From: Halieaceae bacterium | Lineage (GTDB): Bacteria; Pseudomonadota; Gammaproteobacteria; Pseudomonadales; Halieaceae | Assembly: GCA_028280635.1 (NCBI GenBank) | Contig: JANQLM010000125.1 | Span: 1 to 64,000, forward strand | DNA length: 64,000 bases | Direction: 5' to 3' | Shown: one piece after another, positions 32,228-39,731 of the stretch | Numbering within the stretch: the stretch's first letter is position 1 | Layout: the number at the start of each line of letters is the position of its first letter | Made by a program: the position numbers and the translations under genes | The notes under the pieces: generated by a model | The model's database searches: none | What the model saw: the letters and a program-made list of their open reading frames with translations, nothing else | Told to the model about the DNA's origin: nothing

Positions 32228-32848
32228 CTACTGTTTCTCCATCAGGAACCAGGTCATATCATCCTGCGGGAAATTAGGGTCCCTGTGATAGACAAAGCCA
32301 TAGTCGACCAGTGACACGTCAGAGAATCTATCGAGTATCTCGCCGGCGAAATCTCGCTTGAAGAGTTTACCCTCATGCCCGCGATACATAACTTCGGTGG
32401 GTTTCGGGTTATAGTACTCGGCCACCATCAGATAACGAGAAGACGCCTGATACATAAGATCGTAGACGACAGGCAGCTTGTCGGGATTGATGTGGATAAG
32501 GACACCTTTGGTGAATACCAGGTCCCATGTCGTCTCGGGCTGGAAATCGAGGATGGAGCTGAGGTGTACGTCAACGTCCGGGAGATTCGCTTGCAAGGAT
32601 GAGGCTGCTTTTTCGTTGATCTCAACCGCGGAGAGCTTTGCGGCCGGGAGCAACTGGCGGAGCGCCATCAAATTGAGGCCAATATTTGAGCCGAGCTCCA
32701 GTACGCCCTCAACATGCTGTGTACGGGAGAGAATCTTGCTGAAAGCCGCCGCATTGGCAGCAACCCACCCCGCCCCGGTGTTGCGGTCAACGTAGTCATT
32801 TCCGAACTCACCTTTCCAGAAGGCTTCCTGTTCCGTGGTGTCTGTCAT
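32228..32848 (-). CDS. SAM-dependent methyltransferase (pseudaminic-acid-associated type)
   Basis: 206 aa from the ATG at 32848 (MTDTTEQEAFWKGEFGNDY), preceded by a GGAAAA stretch; an ATG four codons upstream (32860) is an alternative. Residues 45-62 carry the SAM motif I, V-L-E-L-G-S-N-I-G-L-N-L, and later FTKGVLIHINPDKLP is present. The pattern FWxGEFGNDYxxRN at the start and the C-terminal DPNFPQDDMTWFL are those of the methyltransferase family often found in pseudaminic-acid or flagellin-glycosylation loci. No sugar biosynthesis genes are nearby, so its substrate here is open. Confidence 0.8.
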   Translation of the reverse strand: MTDTTEQEAFWKGEFGNDYVDRNTGAGWVAANAAAFSKILSRTQHVEGVLELGSNIGLNLMALRQLLPAAKLSAVEINEKAASSLQANLPDVDVHLSSILDFQPETTWDLVFTKGVLIHINPDKLPVVYDLMYQASSRYLMVAEYYNPKPTEVMYRGHEGKLFKRDFAGEILDRFSDVSLVDYGFVYHRDPNFPQDDMTWFLMEKQ

Positions 32849-32956
32849 TTTGTTTTCCATGAATGATGTATTGGGGCAACAGGCCGCTATCTTAAGCAAC
32901 AGGCTCGGCGTGTAAACAGTTGTAGTGTATCCCGGCGAAACGCCTGGCCTGCATTG

Positions 32957-33175
32957 TCAGACAGCGCCACTCGGACTGAGCTTCAGACCCAAGATGCCAG
33001 TGACGACTATCGCAATACACCCTGGTCGGATAGGACTCGCTGATTCACCAAACCAAAGGATGCCAAACATGGCGACCCCAACGGCGCCTATCCCGGTCCA
33101 GGCTGCATACGCCGTGCCTATCTTTTTCTCGACGCTGGATAAGGCATTTTCACGTATATGCCACCCCTGTCCAGC
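32957..33175 (-). pseudogene. truncated SMR-family transporter (EmrE/SugE-like)
   Basis: The minus-strand frame reads [20 protein letters not shown], then [10 protein letters not shown] and [12 protein letters not shown] before a stop. This is the conserved C-terminal half of a small multidrug resistance protein (GTAYAxWxGIGAxG, GES.S..R). An in-frame TGA cuts it off upstream, and the first two helices with the essential Glu are missing. It would not work as a transporter. Confidence 0.75.
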
Positions 33176-33234
33176 TCATCGAGCATTTGATTGCGTCGCT
33201 TTAGCTTCGTTTCCTCTTTTTTGGCCCGGTTTAT

Positions 33235-33348
33235 AAAGAAACCGATTGTCAGTGTCCGGTTGCCGCGCTTGTTGTAAACGGGACCCAACAGGTCAAGGAA
33301 GGGACTGCTGCGAAACAGCGGTTCAAAGCCCTCGGGAACAGCATCTCC
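33235..33348 (-). pseudogene. fragment of a second thioesterase-type gene
   Basis: This segment encodes AVPEGFEPLFRSSPFLDLLG followed by PVYNKRGNRTLTIGFF. Counted by eye it matches 32 of 37 residues of the intact thioesterase (its residues 121-157, DNA about 31470-31580), and the DNA is clearly similar as well. The HGG catalytic region is replaced by a Lys/Glu-rich stretch. It is a decayed partial paralogue or a duplication remnant. Confidence 0.75.
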
Positions 33349-33492
33349 CTGCGGCTGGCGGAGCCAGGTGTCCGGCGACCGGAGCGAGCACATTGATGAT
33401 GCTTGCCAGGTGTCTTGTCGTTACCACTCAACTTCATATCCTCCGATGGCTACTGACCACCGCGCTGGAAGCTCGCTTGTTTCCGGTGAAGC

Positions 33493-34740
33493 TTACTCTC
33501 GGGCGGAGTTTACGCCACGTGTTTCGTCCACGCTCTGTAGCATAAGCAAACCCAGGCCGAAAAAAGCCAGCGTCGACAGTATGGCCAGTCGATGGTCGCC
33601 GCCGCTCAAGTAGGTCACCAGCCCGTAGCTCATGGGCCCGAGCAGGGCGGCAAGGCGGTTGGCCAGCCCCCACAGGCCGAAGAACTCCCCGGTGCGGACC
33701 ACCGGTGTAAACTGGCCCACCAGGGCTCGCCCGATGGACTGGCTGGCGCCCATGGCCAGCCCCACAAGGTTGCCCACGATCCACAGCTCGAACTCGCGAT
33801 CAGCGAAATAGGCCAGTGTTACCGCAGCAATCCATATGGCGAGGCTGACACCCAAAGCCTTCACCGAGCCAATGCGGTCCTGGAAGAACCCGAACAGGAA
33901 TGCGCCGAAGGCGGACGTGACATTCACCACGATAATCAGCATCAGCAGCTGTTCGGTGCCGAATCCCAGGGCTTCCTGGGCATATACTGCGGCCAGCACC
34001 ACCACCGTGATAACGCCGGACTGGTAGACGGTAATGGTGAGCAGCAGCCGTGACAAATCCCTGAAGCGCTGTACTTCGCGAAGCGTTCTCGCCAGGCGTG
34101 AGAATACAGACCGGATCAGGCCGGCTGTCACCTCCCGCCGCGGCTGCGGCACGGCGCGTTCACGCAGAAACAGGAAGGTCGGCAACGCTGCAAGGGCAAA
34201 CAGCACGGCGGTGATCAACATGCTGCCAGCGATGGCGTTTTGCTGGGGCAGGCCCTGGCGGGTACTCCACTGAACGTAAAGCAGGCACAGACCCAGTGTC
34301 AGTACGCCGCCCACGTAGCCAAGGCTCCAGCCGTAACCTGATACGCGCCCCATGTGGTCCGGCTCGGCGATCTCCGGGAGGAACGCGGCAATCAGTGATT
34401 CGCCGCTGGCGAACATGACGGTCCCCAAAAGCACGATGACCATGGCAGCGATGTAGTCCCCGGGGCCCACCAGGGAAAGCAGTGCCGTCGCTGTGACACA
34501 GCCGACTGTAGTGATCAGGAGCAAACGCTTTTTGATGGCCTGCTGATCGCCGAGGGCGCCGACCACGGGAGCGGACGCCATTACCAACAGATTGGCGACA
34601 GCGACGGTGGACGTCCACATCAGGGTGGCTGTAGCCTCCGCCAGCCCTCCCGCGCCGCCCGCGACGGCAGCGACAAACCAGGCATTGAAAACGGCGGTCA
34701 TCACCACGGTGGTGTAGCCGGAGTTGGCGAAGTCATACAT
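33493..34740 (-). CDS. MFS transporter, UMF1 (Atg22-like) family
   Basis: A 415-aa inner-membrane transporter with about twelve transmembrane segments. MYDFANSGYTTVVMTAVFNAWF near the start is the hallmark of the UMF1/Atg22-like family, often tied to amino acid export or unknown solutes. The same frame reads ERRELFGWA just before the ATG, residues also conserved in this family, but no ATG, GTG or TTG occurs between there and a TAG upstream. The true start may be a rare codon or the region may carry a mutation. It is the last minus-strand gene before the T6SS locus. Confidence 0.82.
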   Translation of the reverse strand: MYDFANSGYTTVVMTAVFNAWFVAAVAGGAGGLAEATATLMWTSTVAVANLLVMASAPVVGALGDQQAIKKRLLLITTVGCVTATALLSLVGPGDYIAAMVIVLLGTVMFASGESLIAAFLPEIAEPDHMGRVSGYGWSLGYVGGVLTLGLCLLYVQWSTRQGLPQQNAIAGSMLITAVLFALAALPTFLFLRERAVPQPRREVTAGLIRSVFSRLARTLREVQRFRDLSRLLLTITVYQSGVITVVVLAAVYAQEALGFGTEQLLMLIIVVNVTSAFGAFLFGFFQDRIGSVKALGVSLAIWIAAVTLAYFADREFELWIVGNLVGLAMGASQSIGRALVGQFTPVVRTGEFFGLWGLANRLAALLGPMSYGLVTYLSGGDHRLAILSTLAFFGLGLLMLQSVDETRGVNSARE

Positions 34741-34956
34741 AGCCCAGCCGAACAGCTCGCGCCGTTCGACGGGGGGTGACGTTGACTGGGTGACGGGCCT
34801 GCTCCTTGCGTACGCGCAGAGGCGCTAGCATTCCCCATTACGGGGCGCGAATCAACGCCGGCTACACGTAAAGCTGTTCCCGGCGGTAAACCACGGCCCA
34901 CTGATTCGCGACGGGCTACTCTCCCATGGAAGTCTACCGTTACGTATCTGCCGATC

Positions 34957-35730
34957 TCACTTCGGCTTAGTGGTGGGAGGCTTGGCGGGAGTCTGCACCG
35001 GTTTGGGCTTACCGCCGGTTGCCTGCGCGCGCAGACTGGCGCGGCGGGACAGTTCTTTGCGCGCCGACGCATTGAAGGACTTATCGATGGCATCGGCTAC
35101 CTTCGATGCAAACCTCAGCTTTCTACTCGACGCATAGCGGGCAGTCGTTCGATTGATCTGCGCGAGCTGGTCCGCCCGCGAACTCGCCTGATCGACATGC
35201 ATGGTGGCTATTCGATCAAAGGTACTCAGTTCGTGCGCGGGCTTGGTGGCCGCGCGTTCCAGAATGTCGGACGCGCTGCCCAACTCCTTGAAGGGGTTCG
35301 ACTTGTCGGTGATGGCGTTCTTTATCGAGGACGCGGCCAGTTTGGTCAATGTGAATACCCCGGTTTTCGGCCCTTTGTACTCCGATGGCTGGTAGCTCGG
35401 CGCGTTGCGCCTGGAATCGTCGAGGTCGTCTGTGGTTTTTGCTCTGCCGCCGGTGTTCTGGTGTGGACCAACATTCTGACTGGTGCGGCGGCGTCGAGAC
35501 AGCGGGCCACTCAGGTCAATATCGTCCGTAGTTGCCGCGCTGCTGCGCCTACCGGGCGGAAACCGTCTATCGAAAGCGGCCCTGGCCTCATCCAGCCGGG
35601 AAGAATCCTGCGCTGAGGTGATAGGACGTGATGGCAGATCGGGGAAGCTGGCGCTTTCGCCAGTTCTGGGCTCGCGGGACGGGATTGGCTGGAGCTCGAT
35701 TCCGTCTTCAGAATCGTCGCGACTACTCAC
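34957..35730 (-). CDS. basic, low-complexity protein at the end of the T6SS locus (unknown)
   Basis: 257 aa from a GTG at 35730. It is rich in Arg, Ser, Asp and Pro in the first half (RRRRTSQN; GPKTGVF), helical and Ala/Lys-rich in the second (about 125-235), and ends in a Pro/Lys tail (TPAKPPTTKPK). No signal peptide, membrane segment or known motif is seen. The start MSSRDD resembles the MSS- starts of the next two genes upstream. Its place at the distal end of the T6SS operon suggests an effector, chaperone or immunity function, but that is inference. Confidence 0.55.
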   Translation of the reverse strand: MSSRDDSEDGIELQPIPSREPRTGESASFPDLPSRPITSAQDSSRLDEARAAFDRRFPPGRRSSAATTDDIDLSGPLSRRRRTSQNVGPHQNTGGRAKTTDDLDDSRRNAPSYQPSEYKGPKTGVFTLTKLAASSIKNAITDKSNPFKELGSASDILERAATKPAHELSTFDRIATMHVDQASSRADQLAQINRTTARYASSRKLRFASKVADAIDKSFNASARKELSRRASLRAQATGGKPKPVQTPAKPPTTKPK

Positions 35731-35935
35731 GGCTGGGCGCTACCGAGAAACTCTACGAGATGTCCGTCTCGTCACGCGGCCATACGGCGCGACCAGGAAT
35801 GTCGCCACACACGTCTTTTACCAGCATAGCACTCTCCATCCAGCCACAGCTTACTCCTGTTGAATACACTCTAGCTTTCACCCGCTCAGCCTGCCACTTG
35901 TCGCCGGAAGGCTCTGTCGCGCGCGTGTTGCTGAG

Positions 35936-36565
35936 CTAGTCCTGATGCTCGTGCGGTGGTGGCGGTGGGTGCCTGGCGTGCCAGGCGGCTGTCAGCATGC
36001 GCTGGGCAGTAGGACCATGACTAACGGTATGGTGCACCGCACTGACCGCTGTTCCCATATGCCCCATGGTGTTCGCAATCGTGCCGACCCCCGAATCGCC
36101 TGTCGCTGCAGCAACGGTTAAAGCCGGAACACGCAATGTGTTTGTGCCGCCCTGTGCCAATCGCGTCATCGTGCGAGTGCGTGTTGCAGCCGGATCAGTG
36201 GTTTGTGCATCGTGAAATGCGCTGAAGGCAGAAACCCCGGCATTAACTGCCGTATAGGCGAAGCGTGCGCCGCCCGTTGCGCCAACACTGGCGATGCCCG
36301 CCAAGCCTCCTGTGATTTCCAAGGCGCCATGACCAATGCCCGTCCAGGTCCCGCCGGCACCCAGGTTGTCGTATATACGCCGCGCACCCGAGTACGCGGT
36401 GTAGACGCCACTTGCACTGCCAATGAACTTCGTAAGGTGAGGGAAGCCCTGGGCGGCTGCCTGGCCCAGGCCTACGACACCGGTGTAGTTACCGATATCG
36501 TAAAGTCCGCTGCCAACAGTTGTGTTGCCAAACGCCGTTAGTGTTTCATTGAAATAGCTACTCAT
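35936..36565 (-). CDS. Gly/Ala-rich hydrophobic protein, candidate T6SS effector (unknown)
   Basis: 209 aa with several weakly hydrophobic Gly/Ala-rich stretches (GVVGLGQAAAQGF; GIGHGALEITGGLAGIASVG; ALTVAAATGDSGVG) and a His-rich tail (HARHPPPPPHEHQ). No signal peptide. The segment YSGARRIYDNLGAGG...GIGHGALEITGGLAG has the same plan as segments in the proteins at 36706 and 37535. The pattern would suit a membrane-inserting or pore-forming protein. It is not assigned to a family. A downstream position in the T6SS operon is the only functional clue. Confidence 0.55.
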   Translation of the reverse strand: MSSYFNETLTAFGNTTVGSGLYDIGNYTGVVGLGQAAAQGFPHLTKFIGSASGVYTAYSGARRIYDNLGAGGTWTGIGHGALEITGGLAGIASVGATGGARFAYTAVNAGVSAFSAFHDAQTTDPAATRTRTMTRLAQGGTNTLRVPALTVAAATGDSGVGTIANTMGHMGTAVSAVHHTVSHGPTAQRMLTAAWHARHPPPPPHEHQD

Positions 36566-36705
36566 CTTATTCCTCCATCATAAGTTCCTCCGCGTTGTTG
36601 GTAATACGCGGTCGAATTTTCACTCTCCTAACCCGGAGCCATCACCCTCGGCAGGTTCTCTCTACCGCTTACATCGGCATCTACTCACCGTTGCGTAAAA
36701 CCAGG

Positions 36706-37326
36706 TCAACCTCGTCGGCTATGGTAGTCGTATGCTGCTGAAGCGCCGAGAAACAGAGCACCCGCACGCTGCATACGCAGGAGTTGCAGCGCGGAAACGT
36801 TAGATGCGGCACGGGCTACGGTGGCCCGCAGGGTGCCGGGGTGCGGGTTGACTATGCTGTGGCCCCACTCCGTCGCATTGGCGGCGAAGTCGGCAAGGTA
36901 TCCCGGTGCAGCACCAGGTCCGGCGCTCGTGAGTTTCGCGAATGCCGCCATTGCGCCACTGGCACCGGTGAACGGCGCATGATGACTCATAGACTCGAAC
37001 ATTCTTGCATACCCGTGTGCACTAAAGGCTGTGTAGCCTGCAAACATACCCCAGTTCGCCATCCCGCCGTCCTTGAAGGCCTTATGGCCGTAATACGTCA
37101 TCCCTCCAAAGCCTACGGCACGTTGCGCCCACCCCATGGCGATCTGGGCGGATGGCAGATGCGTGAGCAACTTGCGCTTTGCAACAGCGTCACCCTCGGC
37201 GGCCATTGAATGCAGGGTGTGGGCCCAAGGCGTTATGATGCTCTCTCCAACGAGAGTACCCGCTGTAGCGGCCTTCAAAATCGGACTGAAGGGCACATGT
37301 TGTTTGTCACTGCTTTTACTGCTCAT
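36706..37326 (-). CDS. Ala/Gly-rich protein with His/Tyr patches, candidate T6SS effector (unknown)
   Basis: 206 aa with a hydrophilic MSSKSSDKQ start, no signal peptide, and amphipathic to hydrophobic helices (IAMGWAQRAVGFGGMTYYG; WGMFAGYTAFSAHGYARMF; ALFLGASAAYDYHS). The YYGHKAFKDGGMANWGMFAGY segment parallels YDNLGAGG...GIGHGALE in the 35936 protein. No known catalytic motif. It probably belongs with its neighbours as a set of small T6SS cargo or accessory proteins. Confidence 0.55.
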   Translation of the reverse strand: MSSKSSDKQHVPFSPILKAATAGTLVGESIITPWAHTLHSMAAEGDAVAKRKLLTHLPSAQIAMGWAQRAVGFGGMTYYGHKAFKDGGMANWGMFAGYTAFSAHGYARMFESMSHHAPFTGASGAMAAFAKLTSAGPGAAPGYLADFAANATEWGHSIVNPHPGTLRATVARAASNVSALQLLRMQRAGALFLGASAAYDYHSRRG

Positions 37327-37534
37327 TTTGCTCTCACTTGGTTCCTAGATCGGCCCGGTTCAGCCTGAGAAGTTCAGCCATTCAAGCGCTGCTTCTCGCA
37401 AACAAATGCGCAAACGCGCTTCGCATGACCGCCAGGTACGCTTTACATCTAAGAATTGCAGAAGGCCGGGACAGTCGAACTGATCCAGCCAACGCCTCTA
37501 TCCCAGGCCTTCCGCAAATCCAGTCCTCGATTAC

Positions 37535-37771
37535 TTACCGGTGACGTTGGGCAACATTGCGCCTGGCAATTTGATTGGCGACCAAAGCGCCTGCTACCGC
37601 AACTGGTCTCAAGTTCGGTGGAAACAGGGCTGCGGGACCCAGCATCCCGAGACCGTGTATCCCGCCAAAGGCTTGATTTGCATTGTTATGCCTTACGCCC
37701 TGCACCGCATCGTACGCATGAAACGCTGCGCCGGCGATAATCGGTGCGAAGGCTCGATATCGTGCTGCCAT
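37535..37771 (-). CDS. 78-aa Ala/Gly-rich small protein (unknown)
   Basis: Starts at the ATG at 37771, eight bases after a perfect TAAGGAG ribosome-binding site; a longer frame to 37864 has no support. The protein is MAARYRAFAPIIAGAAFHAY, then DAVQGVRHNNANQAFGGIHG and LGMLGPAALFPP, ending in a basic tail. It is a compact version of the hydrophobic-Tyr-Gly plan seen in the two larger proteins downstream. It could be a cognate subunit or an immunity protein; there is no direct evidence. Confidence 0.6.
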   Translation of the reverse strand: MAARYRAFAPIIAGAAFHAYDAVQGVRHNNANQAFGGIHGLGMLGPAALFPPNLRPVAVAGALVANQIARRNVAQRHR

Positions 37772-37931
37772 AGAGTTTCTCCTTAATAAAATGAAGTGGT
37801 GTAGACACTGTCTAATATCGAACTCAGAATTTGGTTTTACACCTCCCGGACCTTTGGGTCGCATCGTTCCTTTTCCAGTTTCATCTGCCCATATAATCTA
37901 ACGGACAGAGGCATCAACGGATGGCGGTCAT

Positions 37932-38618
37932 TCAGACGTCCACCACGCTGTCTCCTACCGCGGCGAATAGATCTTGCGGCCGCGAGTTCTTAGCCAGCTC
38001 TTCCGGAAGGCCCATGCCCTCTTCCTTCAGTAATTGCTCGACAAAGCCAACACAGTTCATGGTGCGTTTTGAACCCTCCGGACCCTCAATCGGACCAAAG
38101 GGCGCGGGGCCTCCGGAAGTGACGTCTGTCCGGTAGGTCGAGGCCGATGCCAGCTCCGCTGCACGCTTCGCCACCGCTACCAGGGCTTTGTCGGGCAACG
38201 GTCCGTGGTCAGCGACAAGTGGCGCCTTTCCAACGTCTCTTGCGGGCTGTTTTTGCCAGTCCGGATGCCCGGGTTTGTGCACCGCACCAACCCTCCTCGT
38301 TCTGCCGCCAAAGGTAACTTCCACTTCCTGTGAGTAAAACGCAGAGCCGGGTGTAGCTATGGGACCAAAGCCCAGATGACCGGGTGCGCTTCCCGCGAGC
38401 ACGGGAGACATCGGTGCCAACTCGCGGAGTCGCTCGATTTCCGATGGGTCCAGCATCTGCATCACATGCCCCGGATTTAAAACCCTGCCCCTGTCATCAA
38501 CTTCAGTAGGCCAGGCCAGGGTACTGACACGCCTCCGGCCGGCACGCAGTGTTGGCGCAGCCAATGGTGCTGCCGCCGCGGCTCGCGCCCTGATTGATTG
38601 CATAATCGCTAACTGCAT
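37932..38618 (-). CDS. possible papain-like (NlpC/P60 or permuted) effector of the T6SS
   Basis: 228 aa. An Ala/Arg-rich N-terminus (about 1-35) precedes a soluble domain. The best motif is M-N-C-V-G-F-V-E-Q-L-L-K-E-E-G near residue 190, which resembles the Cys helix of papain-like folds (NC-x-GF-x-x-x-L). Candidate His residues are upstream in KPGHPDW and VADHGPLP. A Cys after the His would imply a permuted order. Such enzymes cut peptidoglycan peptides or lipids and are frequent T6SS effectors. It lies nine bases after the GNAT gene. The call is tentative. Confidence 0.45.
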   Translation of the reverse strand: MQLAIMQSIRARAAAAAPLAAPTLRAGRRRVSTLAWPTEVDDRGRVLNPGHVMQMLDPSEIERLRELAPMSPVLAGSAPGHLGFGPIATPGSAFYSQEVEVTFGGRTRRVGAVHKPGHPDWQKQPARDVGKAPLVADHGPLPDKALVAVAKRAAELASASTYRTDVTSGGPAPFGPIEGPEGSKRTMNCVGFVEQLLKEEGMGLPEELAKNSRPQDLFAAVGDSVVDV

Positions 38619-38627
38619 GAGTACGTC

Positions 38628-39731
38628 CTACCCTGCTTGTGGTCGTGCAAAAGACAGGGCGATACCTCGGCCCGCGTATCTCGATTTCGCTGATAGCGCC
38701 CTTGCCGGCAAACCGCTCTCGGCCAGCCAAAGAAACCGCTTATCGCAGCCTATGCAATCGTAGAACCACTGCATTTCCTCAACGACTGCGTCGTCCTCCA
38801 TCTCGGGGCCTCGCCGAAAAAAAAGTTCATTGTCGTAAGGGGGCGCTGCCTTGATTCGCAGCCTCTCGAAGCCCAGTTTCCTCAAACCTGTCAATGAGGC
38901 TTCGTTGAACTCATAGGCTTTAGCAAAGCACGTATGTAAACCCCAGTTTTCCGCTGCAGTTTTCAGCAGCGCCGCCACGGCATCAGGACCGAAGCCCTGG
39001 CCGCGAAACTCATTGCCGATCCAGTAGTAGAAAAAGCCCCGCTGCGCATGGGCCACGAGACTTACGACGCCCACCATGCCCCACTGTCGATGCATGACCG
39101 CAAACACCCGCTCTGCCATATCAGCGTGCTGAACATTCAGCCAATGGTGCCAGTCCGCCAGACTTTGGAAATTCGGCAGCTGGCAAAAATACGCCGTTTC
39201 GGATGAATAGATTTGCGCGAAGCTCTCCCCATGCTGATGGCCTAGAAGCTGTAGGTATAGATTCTCCCCTGCGCAGATTCGGTGAACACCGGGAGACCGC
39301 TGCTCGCAGAAACTGTCCCAATCTTGTAGAAAGCGGTGCAACTCAAGAGCGCGCTCTTGGTCGGGCTGCTCGAGCAACAATCTTCTCAACAAGTTCTCCG
39401 CCTGCGCCACGTAGCCCATTTGCAGCGCAGCGAAGCAGGCCATCAGCAGTTGCTCCTGTTTGGCGGCTTTGCCCACTCTGCCCGAACACTCACCGCGTGA
39501 GCTTCCAAACACGGCAAGCACCAGCGGCCAGGCACCAAGCTCGGTCGCCGTCACCATCAGTTCAGTGATTGCTTCGCTGTCCGCAACGGGTTCCGGAGAG
39601 CGATAACTGTGATAAAACTGCGCCGCCAGTTCCTCAATAACCGCCACCCTACTCCCACCCTTTAGCGAGCGAGCGCCAGAGACTCGTGGGTCCTTGGTCT
39701 GGCTGAGACATGCTATCGACTCGGCATTCAT
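38628..39731 (-). CDS. T6SS-linked protein with helical repeat domain and GNAT acetyltransferase domain
   Basis: 367 aa. Residues 35-145 are helical and TPR-like (ELMVTATELGAWPLVLAVFG; AENLLRRLLLEQPDQERALELHRFL). Residues 150-305 form a GNAT domain with the acetyl-CoA signature R-G-Q-G-F-G near residue 240 and N-E-A-S-L-T-G-L-R-K-L-G-F. A 50-residue tail follows with a Cys pair (CIGC). It overlaps tssA by four bases, so it is translated with the core apparatus. It may acetylate an effector or a structural component; this is inference. Confidence 0.7.
   Translation of the reverse strand: MNAESIACLSQTKDPRVSGARSLKGGSRVAVIEELAAQFYHSYRSPEPVADSEAITELMVTATELGAWPLVLAVFGSSRGECSGRVGKAAKQEQLLMACFAALQMGYVAQAENLLRRLLLEQPDQERALELHRFLQDWDSFCEQRSPGVHRICAGENLYLQLLGHQHGESFAQIYSSETAYFCQLPNFQSLADWHHWLNVQHADMAERVFAVMHRQWGMVGVVSLVAHAQRGFFYYWIGNEFRGQGFGPDAVAALLKTAAENWGLHTCFAKAYEFNEASLTGLRKLGFERLRIKAAPPYDNELFFRRGPEMEDDAVVEEMQWFYDCIGCDKRFLWLAESGLPARALSAKSRYAGRGIALSFARPQAG

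Larger units (their letters stand above)
32849..33492. other. 644-base stretch of gene fragments
   Basis: No intact gene. It contains the C-terminal half of an SMR transporter (32957-33175) and a fragment of a thioesterase copy (33235-33348), joined so that reading frames run through each other. The rest (33349-33492) shows nothing recognisable. The layout suggests repeated deletion or recombination between the methyltransferase and UMF1-type genes. Confidence 0.6.

Noticed and set aside
35936-38618. Whether the small T6SS-linked genes are a mobile island
   Set aside because: No transposase, integrase, tRNA or flanking repeats were found, and they read in the same direction as the core genes with normal ribosome-binding sites.
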